Of a stretch of DNA of 64,000 nt, positions 41,239 to 51,201 are shown in pieces. The stretch is from Amoebophrya sp. A120 (taxonomy: Eukaryota; Sar; Dinophyceae; Syndiniales; Amoebophryaceae), in contig CAJINV010000004.1 of NCBI GenBank assembly GCA_905178155.1, forward strand, positions 4,396,518 to 4,460,517, in the 5' to 3' direction. A program made the translations under genes and the position numbers. Under the pieces are notes generated by a model that had not been told where the DNA came from, searched no databases, and saw only the letters and a list, made by a program, of their open reading frames with translations. Within the stretch, counting starts at the first letter, position 1. The number at the start of each line of letters is the position of its first letter.

Positions 41239-44200
41239 ATGCAACCACCGTCCTGGACGATTCGTCTGCAGCACGGCGAGGGCGGTCGTGTGCTGCCAAA
41301 CCGCACGGTGGTGTACGACGATAAGGATAAGAGTCTCTCGCTTCTGTCTGCGACATCATTTTCTTCTTCGGATGCTGGTAGTACGGAAGATCATGTTGAT
41401 GGCGTGGTCATCTACCGGTGGTCGCTCTCGACAGTGTTACAGCACGCCCAAGACCTAGCACAGCAGACCGCTGCGGACGACGATATTAGGCGCGGGGATG
41501 AAAAAGCGAAGAGTATAATCCGAGACGGAACATCAACATCACGAGCAAGTCTTTTCCTCATGGAAAATGGATGTCGCTCTACGGGTGCTCAGGAACTTTG
41601 CTTCTTCATTGCGAGTGAAGCTGAAAGTTCAGCAGAGGGATCATTCGTCAGCATTTACGGAGTCTTTTTCGACGAGCTTTCCGGAGCTCACACACGAACG
41701 TGCAGCTACGATCCAGTGGAAATACTGCCGATAGAAAATGACCTCGGTGAGTTGTACTACAGCTCAGCGGAAGCACCCTTTGCTGTGGTCGCAGATCGTG
41801 GCGAGGAAGTGCAGGGAAACAATAAAACGGTGCTCATTGTGAAGAAAATTTTCGACGAGCCAACGACTGGCGCGTCGTTTCAACTGGTCCAAGTTCCGGT
41901 TGAAGCTTCAGCAGAGGGCGAGCAGGAGGAACTCTGCGTGATCCATAGTGGAGGTAAGTTGTACAATTACGATGAGCCCTACGAAGATGAAGAAGGCCAG
42001 ATGGTGTATGATGAGCAGTACGACGTCGAGCCCGGGCACTCCGATGGCGAAGTCGTCGGTCAATATTCGGCTGTTTCGGTTTTGGCGAGCAATCCAGATC
42101 AAAGCAATGTTACCGATGCTTGTGTGCATGCCGAGAGAAATAAAAGCGCAATCGACGGTGATGATGCGACCGCCGCGGCGTCTGATGTTGACTGTCCTTC
42201 GGTGGTCATCAGCGCGCCACTACCCAAAAACACCTTGCTCGCTCGCGCGCTGAACGCGCACCGTCCATCGGCACCCGGCGTTGACAAGGGAAAGGGAAAA
42301 GCGGCGAAAGCCGCGAATAAAGGACCAAAACATAATATCTCGTCGACCCACATTTCGCAGCAACTTGGCTACGCGACCCGCACCGCGCCGCTGTCGACCG
42401 CGAAAAAGAGTAATCAGAACACCGGAAATCTACCGACAACATTTCATCGCAAAGTGCGCTCGGCGGGCTATGGGCAGGCGAAGGCGGCGCCGCCGAAAAA
42501 GCGTTTTCAGCGGCCAGATTTTGGAGTGCCGAAAAGCGCGCTGGAGGCGAAAAGCGAATGGGGAACAAGGCAGGTTGATGTTGGGCAGCGAGGAAATTGT
42601 CCTCCTATCACAGGAGCTGCGAAACGCTCGGCTGCAGCGCCACAGGGCACGACATCTTCTGGCGGCGGACGAGGTGCATTAAATCACGGCTGTGAAAAAA
42701 TTGCCGACTGTGACTACCTGGATAATCTTGTCGTGGCGGCGGACTTGGAGATTAAGGAAGCTGTGATGGATCTGTGTTACTTTGGCGGCAGCTCGCAGAG
42801 CAAATTGCTCGTGCTGACATCCGATAACGTCGTCTCGCTCGTCCAAAAAACTACCTCACCCGTGCTGTCTAGCTCTACTTCCAAAGAGATTTTACATTCG
42901 GGCCACCATCAACTACCAGATTTTGCTGTGAAATCCGCTTTCTCCCTCGACAATTCGTTAGGACGCGTCTGCCAGAAGATCCGAACGTCATGCCCCGGGT
43001 CTGCCAGTGCGCAAATTTCAGCCAACGGATTTTCTGATCAACTATTACTCGCCGTGACGGAAGACAATTGCAGAGCCGGGTTGTACAGTCTGAACTCCGA
43101 AAGCTTCGGGAAAATCGTGTGTGAGTTGACGACGAGTAGTTCATCATCAACAGTAATATCCGGCGCAGCTGCAACCTCCACAGGGACAGCATCAAATTCG
43201 AATAAAATGAAGCCTACATCAACTTCTCGACGCGCGGCGAAGATCCGCGACGCGTGCTTCGTGGCGAACAGCAGTGCGATTGCCGCTGTGGTCGAGGATG
43301 ACCACTTCAACGCCGGGGCACAAAGCCGTGGAACCTCGGGAATTGGGATTTTCAAGTACAGTCTGCAAAAACGCGACTACGAGGACGACGTCAATCGATT
43401 CCAGCAGCAGGGGGGCAGTGCAGTTTGCGTTGGGGTTTTACGGCAGCGACCTGTCAATGGTCACCAGCAGCCCGAGCAGCTGCAAAGTTGTACCATCCCG
43501 AGAAAATATTCGAAAATCGCTTCCCCCAGCAACGTTCTCTCCGCCTTGCTCCTCGCTTCCGCCACGTCGGGCGCGAATAACGGGATTCACCTCTGGGACT
43601 TGAGTCACGAAAGGATCGTCGCCACTTTCTCCACCGGCGGTGCGGATAATTTCTCCTCCACAAAAAGCTCGACAACGAACGAGACCTACAGCAACGCGGG
43701 ACGGTTGACTTGTATGGAATTCTGTACTCCGAGTAACGCATATTCGAGCATTGGGAATTTGTCGCTGTTTTACACCGCCTCAACGGACGGGTTCTGTGAT
43801 CTGTTTGACATCCGGTGCAAAAGTGGGAAGAGATCCTCTGTCGCCAGTTTCTCTGGGTGCCACAAGCACTCCTTCCTTCCCCATCTGAAGATTAAAATGT
43901 CCGGCTGCATGCGCTACTTGGCTTGCGGCAGCGAGGATGGCAGCGTCGTTCTCTACGACGTGCGGCGAGCGGTGACGGGGTCGTTCTATTCGTTCTCAGA
44001 CGCAATATCAAACCAAGAGAATGCAGCACTACAACAAACAGACGCTAGTGTCACCTACCCGCACACCCACACCTCCGCGCAGCCGTGTTCTGTGGTTGAT
44101 TTCCACCCGGTAACTGGGACTCTGACCACCGGCGGGTTTGACAAGCGGGTGTGCTTTTTGAAGAACGCGGAGTTGCTGCCGGTCGGGACGAGGAAAAACC

Positions 44201-44418
44201 TGCGTCGCGGTGGAGGTGCTCGCGGTGCGGTCAGGAGGAAGCCAGGTGGGGGAATGCGAAATTTTTTGCAAGGCGAAGCGGTGATGGAAGAACCGGATGG
44301 AGGTCTTCCTCTTCAGCCAGATGTTGACATACAAGAAGCGGAAGTTTCGTACGAAGAGGTGGTTGCGCACCAATTGACTGAGCCCCGCGAGCTTGAAGTC
44401 GATCACGCATTTTTCTGA
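41239..44418 (+). CDS. WD-repeat protein (1,059 residues, single exon)
   Basis: Uninterrupted ORF from ATG 41239 to TGA 44416-44418. The N-terminal third has acidic and Asp/Glu stretches (YDEPYEDEEGQMVYDEQYD); the middle is basic and Ala/Ser-rich. WD-type repeats fill the C-terminal half: NNGIHLWDLSHERIVATFSTG, LFYTASTDGFCDLFDIR, YLACGSEDGSVVLYDVRRAV and VVDFHPVTGTLTTGGFDKRV show the GH/WD-like pattern with W-D, F-D-I-R and Y-D-V-R strand ends. A basic Gly/Arg patch (NLRRGGGARGAVRRKPGGG) follows the propeller. Probably a scaffold; the partner is unknown. It has neither conventional introns nor introners, unlike most neighbours. Confidence 0.8.
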   Translation: MQPPSWTIRLQHGEGGRVLPNRTVVYDDKDKSLSLLSATSFSSSDAGSTEDHVDGVVIYRWSLSTVLQHAQDLAQQTAADDDIRRGDEKAKSIIRDGTSTSRASLFLMENGCRSTGAQELCFFIASEAESSAEGSFVSIYGVFFDELSGAHTRTCSYDPVEILPIENDLGELYYSSAEAPFAVVADRGEEVQGNNKTVLIVKKIFDEPTTGASFQLVQVPVEASAEGEQEELCVIHSGGKLYNYDEPYEDEEGQMVYDEQYDVEPGHSDGEVVGQYSAVSVLASNPDQSNVTDACVHAERNKSAIDGDDATAAASDVDCPSVVISAPLPKNTLLARALNAHRPSAPGVDKGKGKAAKAANKGPKHNISSTHISQQLGYATRTAPLSTAKKSNQNTGNLPTTFHRKVRSAGYGQAKAAPPKKRFQRPDFGVPKSALEAKSEWGTRQVDVGQRGNCPPITGAAKRSAAAPQGTTSSGGGRGALNHGCEKIADCDYLDNLVVAADLEIKEAVMDLCYFGGSSQSKLLVLTSDNVVSLVQKTTSPVLSSSTSKEILHSGHHQLPDFAVKSAFSLDNSLGRVCQKIRTSCPGSASAQISANGFSDQLLLAVTEDNCRAGLYSLNSESFGKIVCELTTSSSSSTVISGAAATSTGTASNSNKMKPTSTSRRAAKIRDACFVANSSAIAAVVEDDHFNAGAQSRGTSGIGIFKYSLQKRDYEDDVNRFQQQGGSAVCVGVLRQRPVNGHQQPEQLQSCTIPRKYSKIASPSNVLSALLLASATSGANNGIHLWDLSHERIVATFSTGGADNFSSTKSSTTNETYSNAGRLTCMEFCTPSNAYSSIGNLSLFYTASTDGFCDLFDIRCKSGKRSSVASFSGCHKHSFLPHLKIKMSGCMRYLACGSEDGSVVLYDVRRAVTGSFYSFSDAISNQENAALQQTDASVTYPHTHTSAQPCSVVDFHPVTGTLTTGGFDKRVCFLKNAELLPVGTRKNLRRGGGARGAVRRKPGGGMRNFLQGEAVMEEPDGGLPLQPDVDIQEAEVSYEEVVAHQLTEPRELEVDHAFF

Positions 44419-45241
44419 GCGAGAAGACAAGCTAAATTTAACGCAAAGAAGGCTCGACCTAATATGTTGCCGTGGGATCGTGAGGTCATTTTGCGCAATT
44501 GTACTCAGAGGCCATCGCCATGCGGCATGGAAATGCAAAAATCTCTTCAGCAGCTTGGTATTGTGGCACGATCCATGTAGTCAGCTCGAGAGCAGTAGAA
44601 GGTCGGTCTCGGTGCTGTCGGTCACAAATTTACTGTGAAAATGCAATGTTGCATGATCTGCAGAGGACGTGACGGTATCAAGGCGAGCTAGAATTAAGTA
44701 CTTACATTCACGTTGATTTGAACAAAACAGGATTCTACGCTTGTATTTTCAAGTCGAACGACAAAGAAGAGAAAGACCTTGATCAGATCAAATACACCTT
44801 GACTGAAGAAGAAGATCACGACATTGAAAATGAAAAAATCAAGAAGATGATCTCTGTGCGAGGTAGTCCTGCTCCCGCTGTCCATAACTGGAAGATCCGA
44901 GGATGTTGATGCGAAGAATACAAACTATTCCTGCACGACCTGTTCAAATGAAAATGTGCCAGATCTCTTTGGTCTTAGACAACCCCCGAAAAAGAAAATC
45001 CACTAGTCCCACGAAACCATTGCTCATTCTTTTCTCGAAAAACCAAACCACAGCCAGATTTCTTTACGAAGTGCTTAGCTTTGTAGAAAATCGCACCTCG
45101 ATTTATTCGATTGAAAGTTTGCGTTGATTCTCGACAACATATTTTGCTTTGAAACCATCAGTGTTCGTATTTGATTACAAGACTTCTTTAACCTTTTCTC
45201 TTTCATTTGATTTGTTCTTCCCGAGACTACAATCACTCAAA
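44419..45241. other. Intergenic region upstream of fibrillarin
   Basis: About 820 bp. A 63-codon plus ORF at 44718-44909, rich in Asp/Glu/Lys, is too short and unsupported to call. No repeats or introners. Confidence 0.5.
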
Positions 45242-46983
45242 ATGGGCAAAGGCGGCAAAGGAAAGGGCGGCGTGGCCAAGGGCGGAAAGAAGGGCGGTGA
45301 CGGCATATGGATTGTAAAAATGTCTGGGTCTGGAAACTTGTGATGCTGCTTGGCGAATGATTAGGGTGCCGCAATTGCCGTTTCAGCATGACAAGTTTCT
45401 GGTGTGGTCGGTATAGTCTATTCTGCATGACACACTGCGCTTCCGCATGACAGAAAAGTGAGGCTCTTAGGTAACGCGCATGACAGACTTGAGAGTCATG
45501 CTAGCCGAGCATGACAAATCTTGCATTCTTCCAGACCCAGACATTTTTGCATTTGATACGGCAAGGGAAAGGGCAAGGGCGGCGGCAAGAAGGGCGGCAA
45601 GGGAGGAAAGGGTAAGAAGGGCGACGGCAAGAAGGGCGGCGGCAAGAAGCCCGCCGCCGTGGTGGTGAAGCCGCACGAGCGGTTCGAGCGGGTGTACATT
45701 GCGTCCGCAAAGGATGACTCCATGGTGACCAAGAACATGGTTCCCGGGGAGTCCGTGTACGGCGAGAAGCGGATTTCCGTCGACTCCGAGAAGCTGGTGG
45801 CCGGCACCGACAAGCCGGAGAAGGTGGAGTACCGTGTGTGGAACCCGTTCCGGTCCAAGCTCGGCGCGTCCATCGTCGGGGGAGTGAAGAACATGCCGAT
45901 CAAGGAGGGCAGCAAGGTGATCTACCTCGGCGGCGCCTCCGGAACGACCGTTTCCCACGTGTCCGATATGGTGGGCCCGACGGGTGTCGTCTACGCCGTG
46001 GAGTTTTCCCACCGATGCGGGCGGGAACTCACCAACATGGCCAAGAAGCGACCCAACGTGGTCCCGATCGTGGAGGACGCGAGGCAGCCGCAGAAGTACC
46101 GAATGCTGATCGGCAGTTGCGACGTGCTGTTCGTTATGAAATGCAAAAGCATCGTACTAGTAGAAATCGCATGACAAATAATTCCCTCAGCATGAAAAAT
46201 GGAATTTGTAATGCGGATTTAGGTTAACAAGGAGATTTGTAATGCATGACTGCGATTACTACGAGTGCGATACTTTTCCACAGCATATTCGCCGACGTGG
46301 CCCAGCCGGATCAGGCCCGAATTTGCGCGCTGAACGCGATATCAAATGTAAAAATGTCTGGGTCTGGAAGATTGCCATCTTTGTCATGCGTATTTGCATG
46401 ACTCCTCAAGTCTGTGATGCATGCCCTAGCATCACAGATTTTTAGAGGGCTTCCTGAAGCCTATTCCGCATGACAAATGCTCTTTCCATGATGCAAAATT
46501 TGGACTCTCTTTGCTGCTCATGCAATACAGATTTTCTTAGAATCCAAAATCAGCATGACAAGTTGGATTCTTCCAGACCCAGACACTTTTACAGTTGATA
46601 TGCGAGCTACTTCTTGAAGAACAACGGGTGGTTCATCATCTCCATCAAGGCCAACTGTATCGATTCCACCGCGTCCGCAGAGGCGGTGTACGCGTCCGAA
46701 ATCGACAAGATGAAGAAGGACATGATGAAGCCGAAGGAGTATTTGACGCTGGAGCCGTTATGCATTGCAAAAGTATCGTACTCGTATAAATGCATCACAA
46801 ATTTCCTCAGCGTGAGAAATAAAATTTGTAATGCGGATTTAGCTTAAGAACAAGATGACTTGTAGTGCATGTTTGCAATTACTACGAGTGCGATACTTTT
46901 GCACAGCATAGCCGTACCACCGCGACCACGCGGTCGTCGTCGGGGTTTACCGGGGAGATAAGAAGAAGAAGGACGAGAAGTGA
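45242..46983 (+). CDS. FBL: Fibrillarin (rRNA 2'-O-methyltransferase)
   Basis: Catalytic subunit of box C/D snoRNPs; methylates ribose 2'-O positions of pre-rRNA using S-adenosylmethionine, in the nucleolus. The Gly/Lys-rich N-tail ([19 protein letters not shown]) replaces the usual GAR domain: Lys, not Arg, alternates with Gly. Then [25 protein letters not shown], the SAM-binding [59 protein letters not shown] and [18 protein letters not shown], all close to the family. Exons: 45242-45305, 45564-46134, 46293-46339, 46606-46758, 46916-46983; 300 residues. All four introns are introners; it has no conventional intron. Exact removal gives full co-linearity with fibrillarins, so this is the best local proof of the excision rule. 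Confidence 0.96.
45306..45558. mobile_element. Introner, family B (253 bp)
   Basis: Starts TATGGATTGTAAAAATGTCT and ends GACATTTTTGCATTTGATA. Perfect CGGCA repeats at 45301-45305 and 45559-45563. Interrupts the Gly/Lys-rich tail. Confidence 0.92.
46135..46287. mobile_element. Introner, family A (153 bp)
   Basis: Starts TATGAAATGCAAAAGCATCG and ends ATACTTTTCCACAGCATA. Flanks TTCGT and TTCGC match 4/5. Exact removal gives D-V-L-F-A-D-V-A-Q-P. A GC-AG alternative inside the exon would also read D-V-I-F-A-D-V, so this junction alone does not decide. Confidence 0.9.
46340..46600. mobile_element. Introner, family B (261 bp)
   Basis: Starts TATCAAATGTAAAAATGTCT and ends GACACTTTTACAGTTGATA. Flanks CGCGA and TGCGA match 4/5. 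Exact removal gives A-L-N-A-S-Y-F-L-K; using the nearby ACAG as acceptor would bring in an in-frame TGA. Confidence 0.92.
46759..46910. mobile_element. Introner, family A (152 bp)
   Basis: Starts TATGCATTGCAAAAGTATCG and ends GATACTTTTGCACAGCATA. Perfect GCCGT repeats at 46754-46758 and 46911-46915. Exact removal gives [13 protein letters not shown]. Confidence 0.93.
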
Positions 46984-48866
46984 ATACGAGTTTGATTGGA
47001 GTTGAACATCATCGATTTTTTTCTTGTAGTACCGGACACAGGAAAGATGACGCGACGACAACAAGCTACTACCATGCATAAAGCCAAAAATTGAAAAAAC
47101 CAAAAAAAAACTACTACGAACAGCAAAACTTTTTACGAAACACATCATGCACGACTCGCTTCTAGAGGAGAACAGCTGGATTGGCTGCCTATAGAAAGGA
47201 TTTCTTACAGTTACAACTAAGGATCATTCTAAACGTGAAAATCTTCACGATGCAACTATTTTTACGATGGATTTTTTCAAAGCACAAAACGGAAGTTGTA
47301 TGTTGAGATTGTGTTTGTACCCGTATCATGGCCTTGCGTCTGATTGCCATGGTGAGAAGGCCAAGGTCGTGATCGAACAAACCGATTTTTATCACCGCTT
47401 CTTGTTTTTGAACACATTTACTTCGGAGAATCATTTTACGCGCAAACGAACACACTTAACGAAAGCTGTACTACTTTTTTTACAAAAAAACGAAAAAAAC
47501 AAAAAAAATTGAAAACCCCTGTTTTTCAACGGATTTATGAGATGAGGAATGTAGTAGATGAAGTTACACAACGCGGTCACGTCACGCAGAGCTCGGGAAG
47601 TCCTCCGAATGGTGTTGGGTTCCTAGAACAACGTAATGAAGGCCCTGCGAGAAAGATGGCGCCATACACTGCAACGGAGGCGGGGACGACGCAAAGGTAT
47701 ACTTCGTGCCACTTCACTTTCTTTGCTTCTTGTTTTTTGTGCGCATACAAACACTCGTCCGTATGATTTGTTTTTTCATCTTGACATGCGAAAATCAAAT
47801 GTCATCTTGACGATTCCCAATCTCTTCCCGAAAATCAAAACCAGGTTGGGTAACAAACGCCGGCTCTAGTGGCGTGTCACGATTGGAGAAAGACCGCTGG
47901 TCTGAAAACACATCAAACATGACAACCGAGAAAGAAGAGAAGGAAAGCCGAAAGAATCGATAACTACACTTCTTGCGGCAGGAGCACAGCTTTGTATGCG
48001 AGCTCATAGCTGATGCAATGACATCACTAGACTCACTTACAAGAACTGCGCGCCGGAATGAATTAGAATTTCCTAAACTCGTCTACATGCTTCATTTCTT
48101 TTCGTTGATTCATAAGCAGCTCCCAAGGTTCTAGAGGCTCGAACAGGAAACCGTGAATGGTTCCTTCTATACGTTTCAGTTTCCCGTAAGGGCAAGCAGT
48201 GTTCCAGGCAAGAACCTTTTGTTCGGTACTGTGCTACATTTGGATTGATTCTAGTCGAGCAAAAATTTCTGACTTTGTTACGTAGTGGTAAGTGGTTTGT
48301 CGTCTGTTCTTAGCAAGAGTCTGACCTCGGTCCCGATCGTTCGTTTCCGTTCTATGTTGTCGTGGCACAAAAATAAAATCGTGCGAGCTGGTCGTGCTTT
48401 TGCAATCGTGCGTAGAAGTTGCACTTCATCGGTCGAACATATTATTTTTAGTGCCAGTGTTGCTGCTGCTTCTGGTGCTGCGTCTGTATACAAATTTCGT
48501 GCGCAAAAAAATCAACACCGTTGAGCCACCGTTTCTTTCTTCGTGCATCAAGCAACATGAGCGGCCCACAGCGTCATGGTCGTGTCGTTTCAGAGCATTC
48601 GTTGAAGACTAAGTCGTTCGAACAAGATTAACACGTTGATTCCAGAACAAATGCAACAGCTTCTTTTGCGAAACGACGAGGCTACAACCTGGTGGACCTT
48701 TGCCTGTCCCATCTACTAGTATATCGCTTGATAATAGATACCGCCTCGACCTCCCACAGTGTCTACTATCTCGTAGTACCTTCTATGAAAGGATTGTAAG
48801 GGAAACAAGAATATCCTTATCCAAACTCTTCGTAACTTTGATTTTATCCGTTCTGAAACTCAGTAA
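46984..48866. other. Intergenic region
   Basis: About 1.9 kb, AT-rich, with several A/T homopolymer runs. ORFs on both strands are under 90 codons and motif-free. No introner ends, tRNA or tandem repeat recognised. Confidence 0.5.
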
Positions 48867-50354
48867 ATGTTCTTCAAGATGACGAAAATCTACTACATGA
48901 ATCTCGGCTACTTCGCGAAGATGACAGCATCATTCATCATCATCGCTTCCTCTTTGCTGCTAGTCAACGGCGTCAAAACGCCGAACCACCCACCGAACTT
49001 GCCGGATGAACAGACGACCGCGGGCGCAACCCGAGTGCAGCATCATGGCAGGAACAAGCCCGCCGGAGCTGGTCGTGTAAAAACGACTTCGTTAGGAGCC
49101 GCATCGAGTTTTTTGACGAAAAACGGAAAGAAGAAAAACGCGCGGAGGGAGAGAAAAAATGCTGCAAGGAAGATGAGTTTTCTCTCCGAAACGACGAAGT
49201 CGGCTACAGTACCCCTGGCAGGGGTATTTCCCTCGCTAAGTCAACCTCCGACTCACGGCACTCATCCTGTTACTTCCGGGACGAACGCCTTAAATGATCT
49301 CATACACAACATCAACTTGCAGGGGGAACTGGAAGAAAAGTCGGAACCACCTCCGGTGCTTTCACCCCCTTCTCAAGAATTTGCAGCCCAGTGGCCCTCG
49401 ATTAGGTTTCATCCTAACTATTGGGATAGCAAGCGGAACGGTTGCGTTCGTTTCCTTCGCTCGTTCCAGATGTCCTGTTGTGAAAATGGCGTTCGTCAGG
49501 ACAGTCGTTGTAACGACCAGCAGATGAGCGAGGGGGAGCAAAAAGTAGAGGCGAACAACTGCGCATCGGAAGCGGCGGACCACGTTGTCCACGGTTTGCC
49601 GTTTCTCTCCTGCCCCCAAAGAGCTGCCGACGACGACGGACGGGCCGAGGCCGAGACCGAGACCGACTCGGCGGTTGGCGCGTGCATGAGCCGAGTGACG
49701 CCGTATCGGGTGGAATGTTGCGACATGGTCACCAACGAGGATACTTGCAGCGCTCAACAGAAGGCACAGCTGGTGCCCTCTCCCGCGTGCGATCAAACGG
49801 TGGCATCATTTGGCGGGTTCTTGTGCGGTCGACCGGATGTGGTTGAAAATCATGGTGGGTCGGAGGGTACTCCTCCTGTAAGCAGCGAGGAGCCACAGGT
49901 GGGAACAAGCGGCCCGGTTGAGCTTGGGGCGGGGGCTGGCGCTGGCGCTGGCGCTAGCACCGGCCACGCCGGTGGTGCAGGGGGCGCGAGCGCAGACCTG
50001 GCCGCTGATGCAGAAGGCGCTGTTGAAGACGCGAAAGCGGCGGCACCTCCGCCTCAGGCGGAGGTGGAGGTGGACGGCGCAAAAGCTGCAGCCGCGGAAG
50101 CAGCCAAAAACGCGGCCGAAGCCGCGAAAGAACAGGCGGAAGATGAGCAGGCCGCGAAAAATGCACAGGATGAAGAAGCGAGTGATCCGGATTATGCCGG
50201 TGCAGGAGGTCAACTTGGCACGACCGAGCCTTTCGCGGCCCCCATGGTAACCAGCGCGGAAGCTGCCGTTGCTGCGGAAGGCAAAGCGAAAGCCGCGGAA
50301 GACGAAGGCGACGAGCCGACATGCCTCTTCTGTGGCGTACCGATGCCGTGCTAA
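48867..50354 (+). CDS. Predicted secreted Cys/Ala-rich protein (495 residues, single exon)
   Basis: Uninterrupted ORF ending TAA 50352-50354. The hydrophobic stretch MTASFIIIASSLLLVNGVKT is a good signal peptide if translation starts at the internal Met 20; the ORF's first ATG at 48867 would place it inside a signal anchor. Positions about 55-100 are Lys/Arg-rich. Four Cys-bearing segments follow (GCVRFLRSFQMSCC, SRCNDQQ, MSRVTPYRVECCDM, EDTCSAQQ), then a long Ala/Glu/Gly tail with GAGAGAGAGAS and AAAEAAKNAAEAAKEQAEDE, likely helical, ending in CLFCGVPMPC. No family recognised. If the organism is a parasite this could be a secreted or surface protein, but that is inference. No introners. Confidence 0.65.
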   Translation: MFFKMTKIYYMNLGYFAKMTASFIIIASSLLLVNGVKTPNHPPNLPDEQTTAGATRVQHHGRNKPAGAGRVKTTSLGAASSFLTKNGKKKNARRERKNAARKMSFLSETTKSATVPLAGVFPSLSQPPTHGTHPVTSGTNALNDLIHNINLQGELEEKSEPPPVLSPPSQEFAAQWPSIRFHPNYWDSKRNGCVRFLRSFQMSCCENGVRQDSRCNDQQMSEGEQKVEANNCASEAADHVVHGLPFLSCPQRAADDDGRAEAETETDSAVGACMSRVTPYRVECCDMVTNEDTCSAQQKAQLVPSPACDQTVASFGGFLCGRPDVVENHGGSEGTPPVSSEEPQVGTSGPVELGAGAGAGAGASTGHAGGAGGASADLAADAEGAVEDAKAAAPPPQAEVEVDGAKAAAAEAAKNAAEAAKEQAEDEQAAKNAQDEEASDPDYAGAGGQLGTTEPFAAPMVTSAEAAVAAEGKAKAAEDEGDEPTCLFCGVPMPC

Positions 50355-51201
50355 AAGTAAGAGGAGAAAGCAACCTTGAAGAAAGGAGCATATGTTTTCC
50401 TTTTGAAGATGATCTTGATCGTCCTTTGTCGCTTCATCATTTTCGAGTTTTGATTGGAAGCAATTGAAAGTGCGTTAAGTATACACGGCGAAATTAATTG
50501 TGGTGCTGCCACTGCCGCTTGTCTGTTGATTGAATTCTGAAAAGCACGCACAAAAGAACGAGACTCAGCCCCTTGTGAACAAGTTTTCCTCCACCCCCCC
50601 ATTTTTGCTGTCACTTTTTTTTCTCTAGCACGAAGCCGGGTGCTAAAGCTTTGGCTTTGTCCCGGCGGCCGAACCTCACGATCGTGTTCATCTTCCAAAC
50701 AAAGACGACCACCGCGTAGTTTCACTGGTGGCGTCGCCGAACAGAGGTTTTTATCTGGTTGCTGCAGGAGGACGCTGCAATAAGAAAACAAAACGAAGAG
50801 ATTGAGATGTCGAAAAATCAAAAGGGAAAACGTGAGGGGAATTACGTTGTCCTTGTCGTGAGAAAGCTGTCAAAAAGCAAAACATCTAGTACAGGAACAC
50901 CTGCAGAGTGAGTTAACCTTAACGCAAAAATGCCTCGGTTCGTTTTTGCTGTTTGCTTCTAGCTTGTTGCAGGATCATTCATCGACGACGAGAGGCAGGG
51001 AAAACAAACAAACCGCACTGCGCTGTCGCGGTAGACAATCTTCTGACCCAGTTCTCACTCTGTTCAGGTCGTGTAGTTGTGTATCTAAACGGTCCTAATC
51101 GCAAAACTCCTGCCTTGATTTTGCAGGGTGCATTTACGTGCAAGCTCAAGTAAGTTTAGGTTTAGGAATGAAACCCCCCTCGTCCTTCGTGTAATTAAAA
51201 A
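50355..51201. other. Intergenic region
   Basis: About 850 bp without a supported gene. A 156-codon minus ORF (50351-50821) overlaps the previous gene's end by a few bases and has no motif. Confidence 0.45.

Noticed and set aside
40668-41306. 212-codon minus-strand ORF
   Set aside because: Overlaps the 3' end of the small basic protein gene and the 5' end of the WD gene, with no motif; a shadow.
44718-44909. 63-codon acidic ORF upstream of fibrillarin
   Set aside because: Too short, with an equally long ORF on the other strand.
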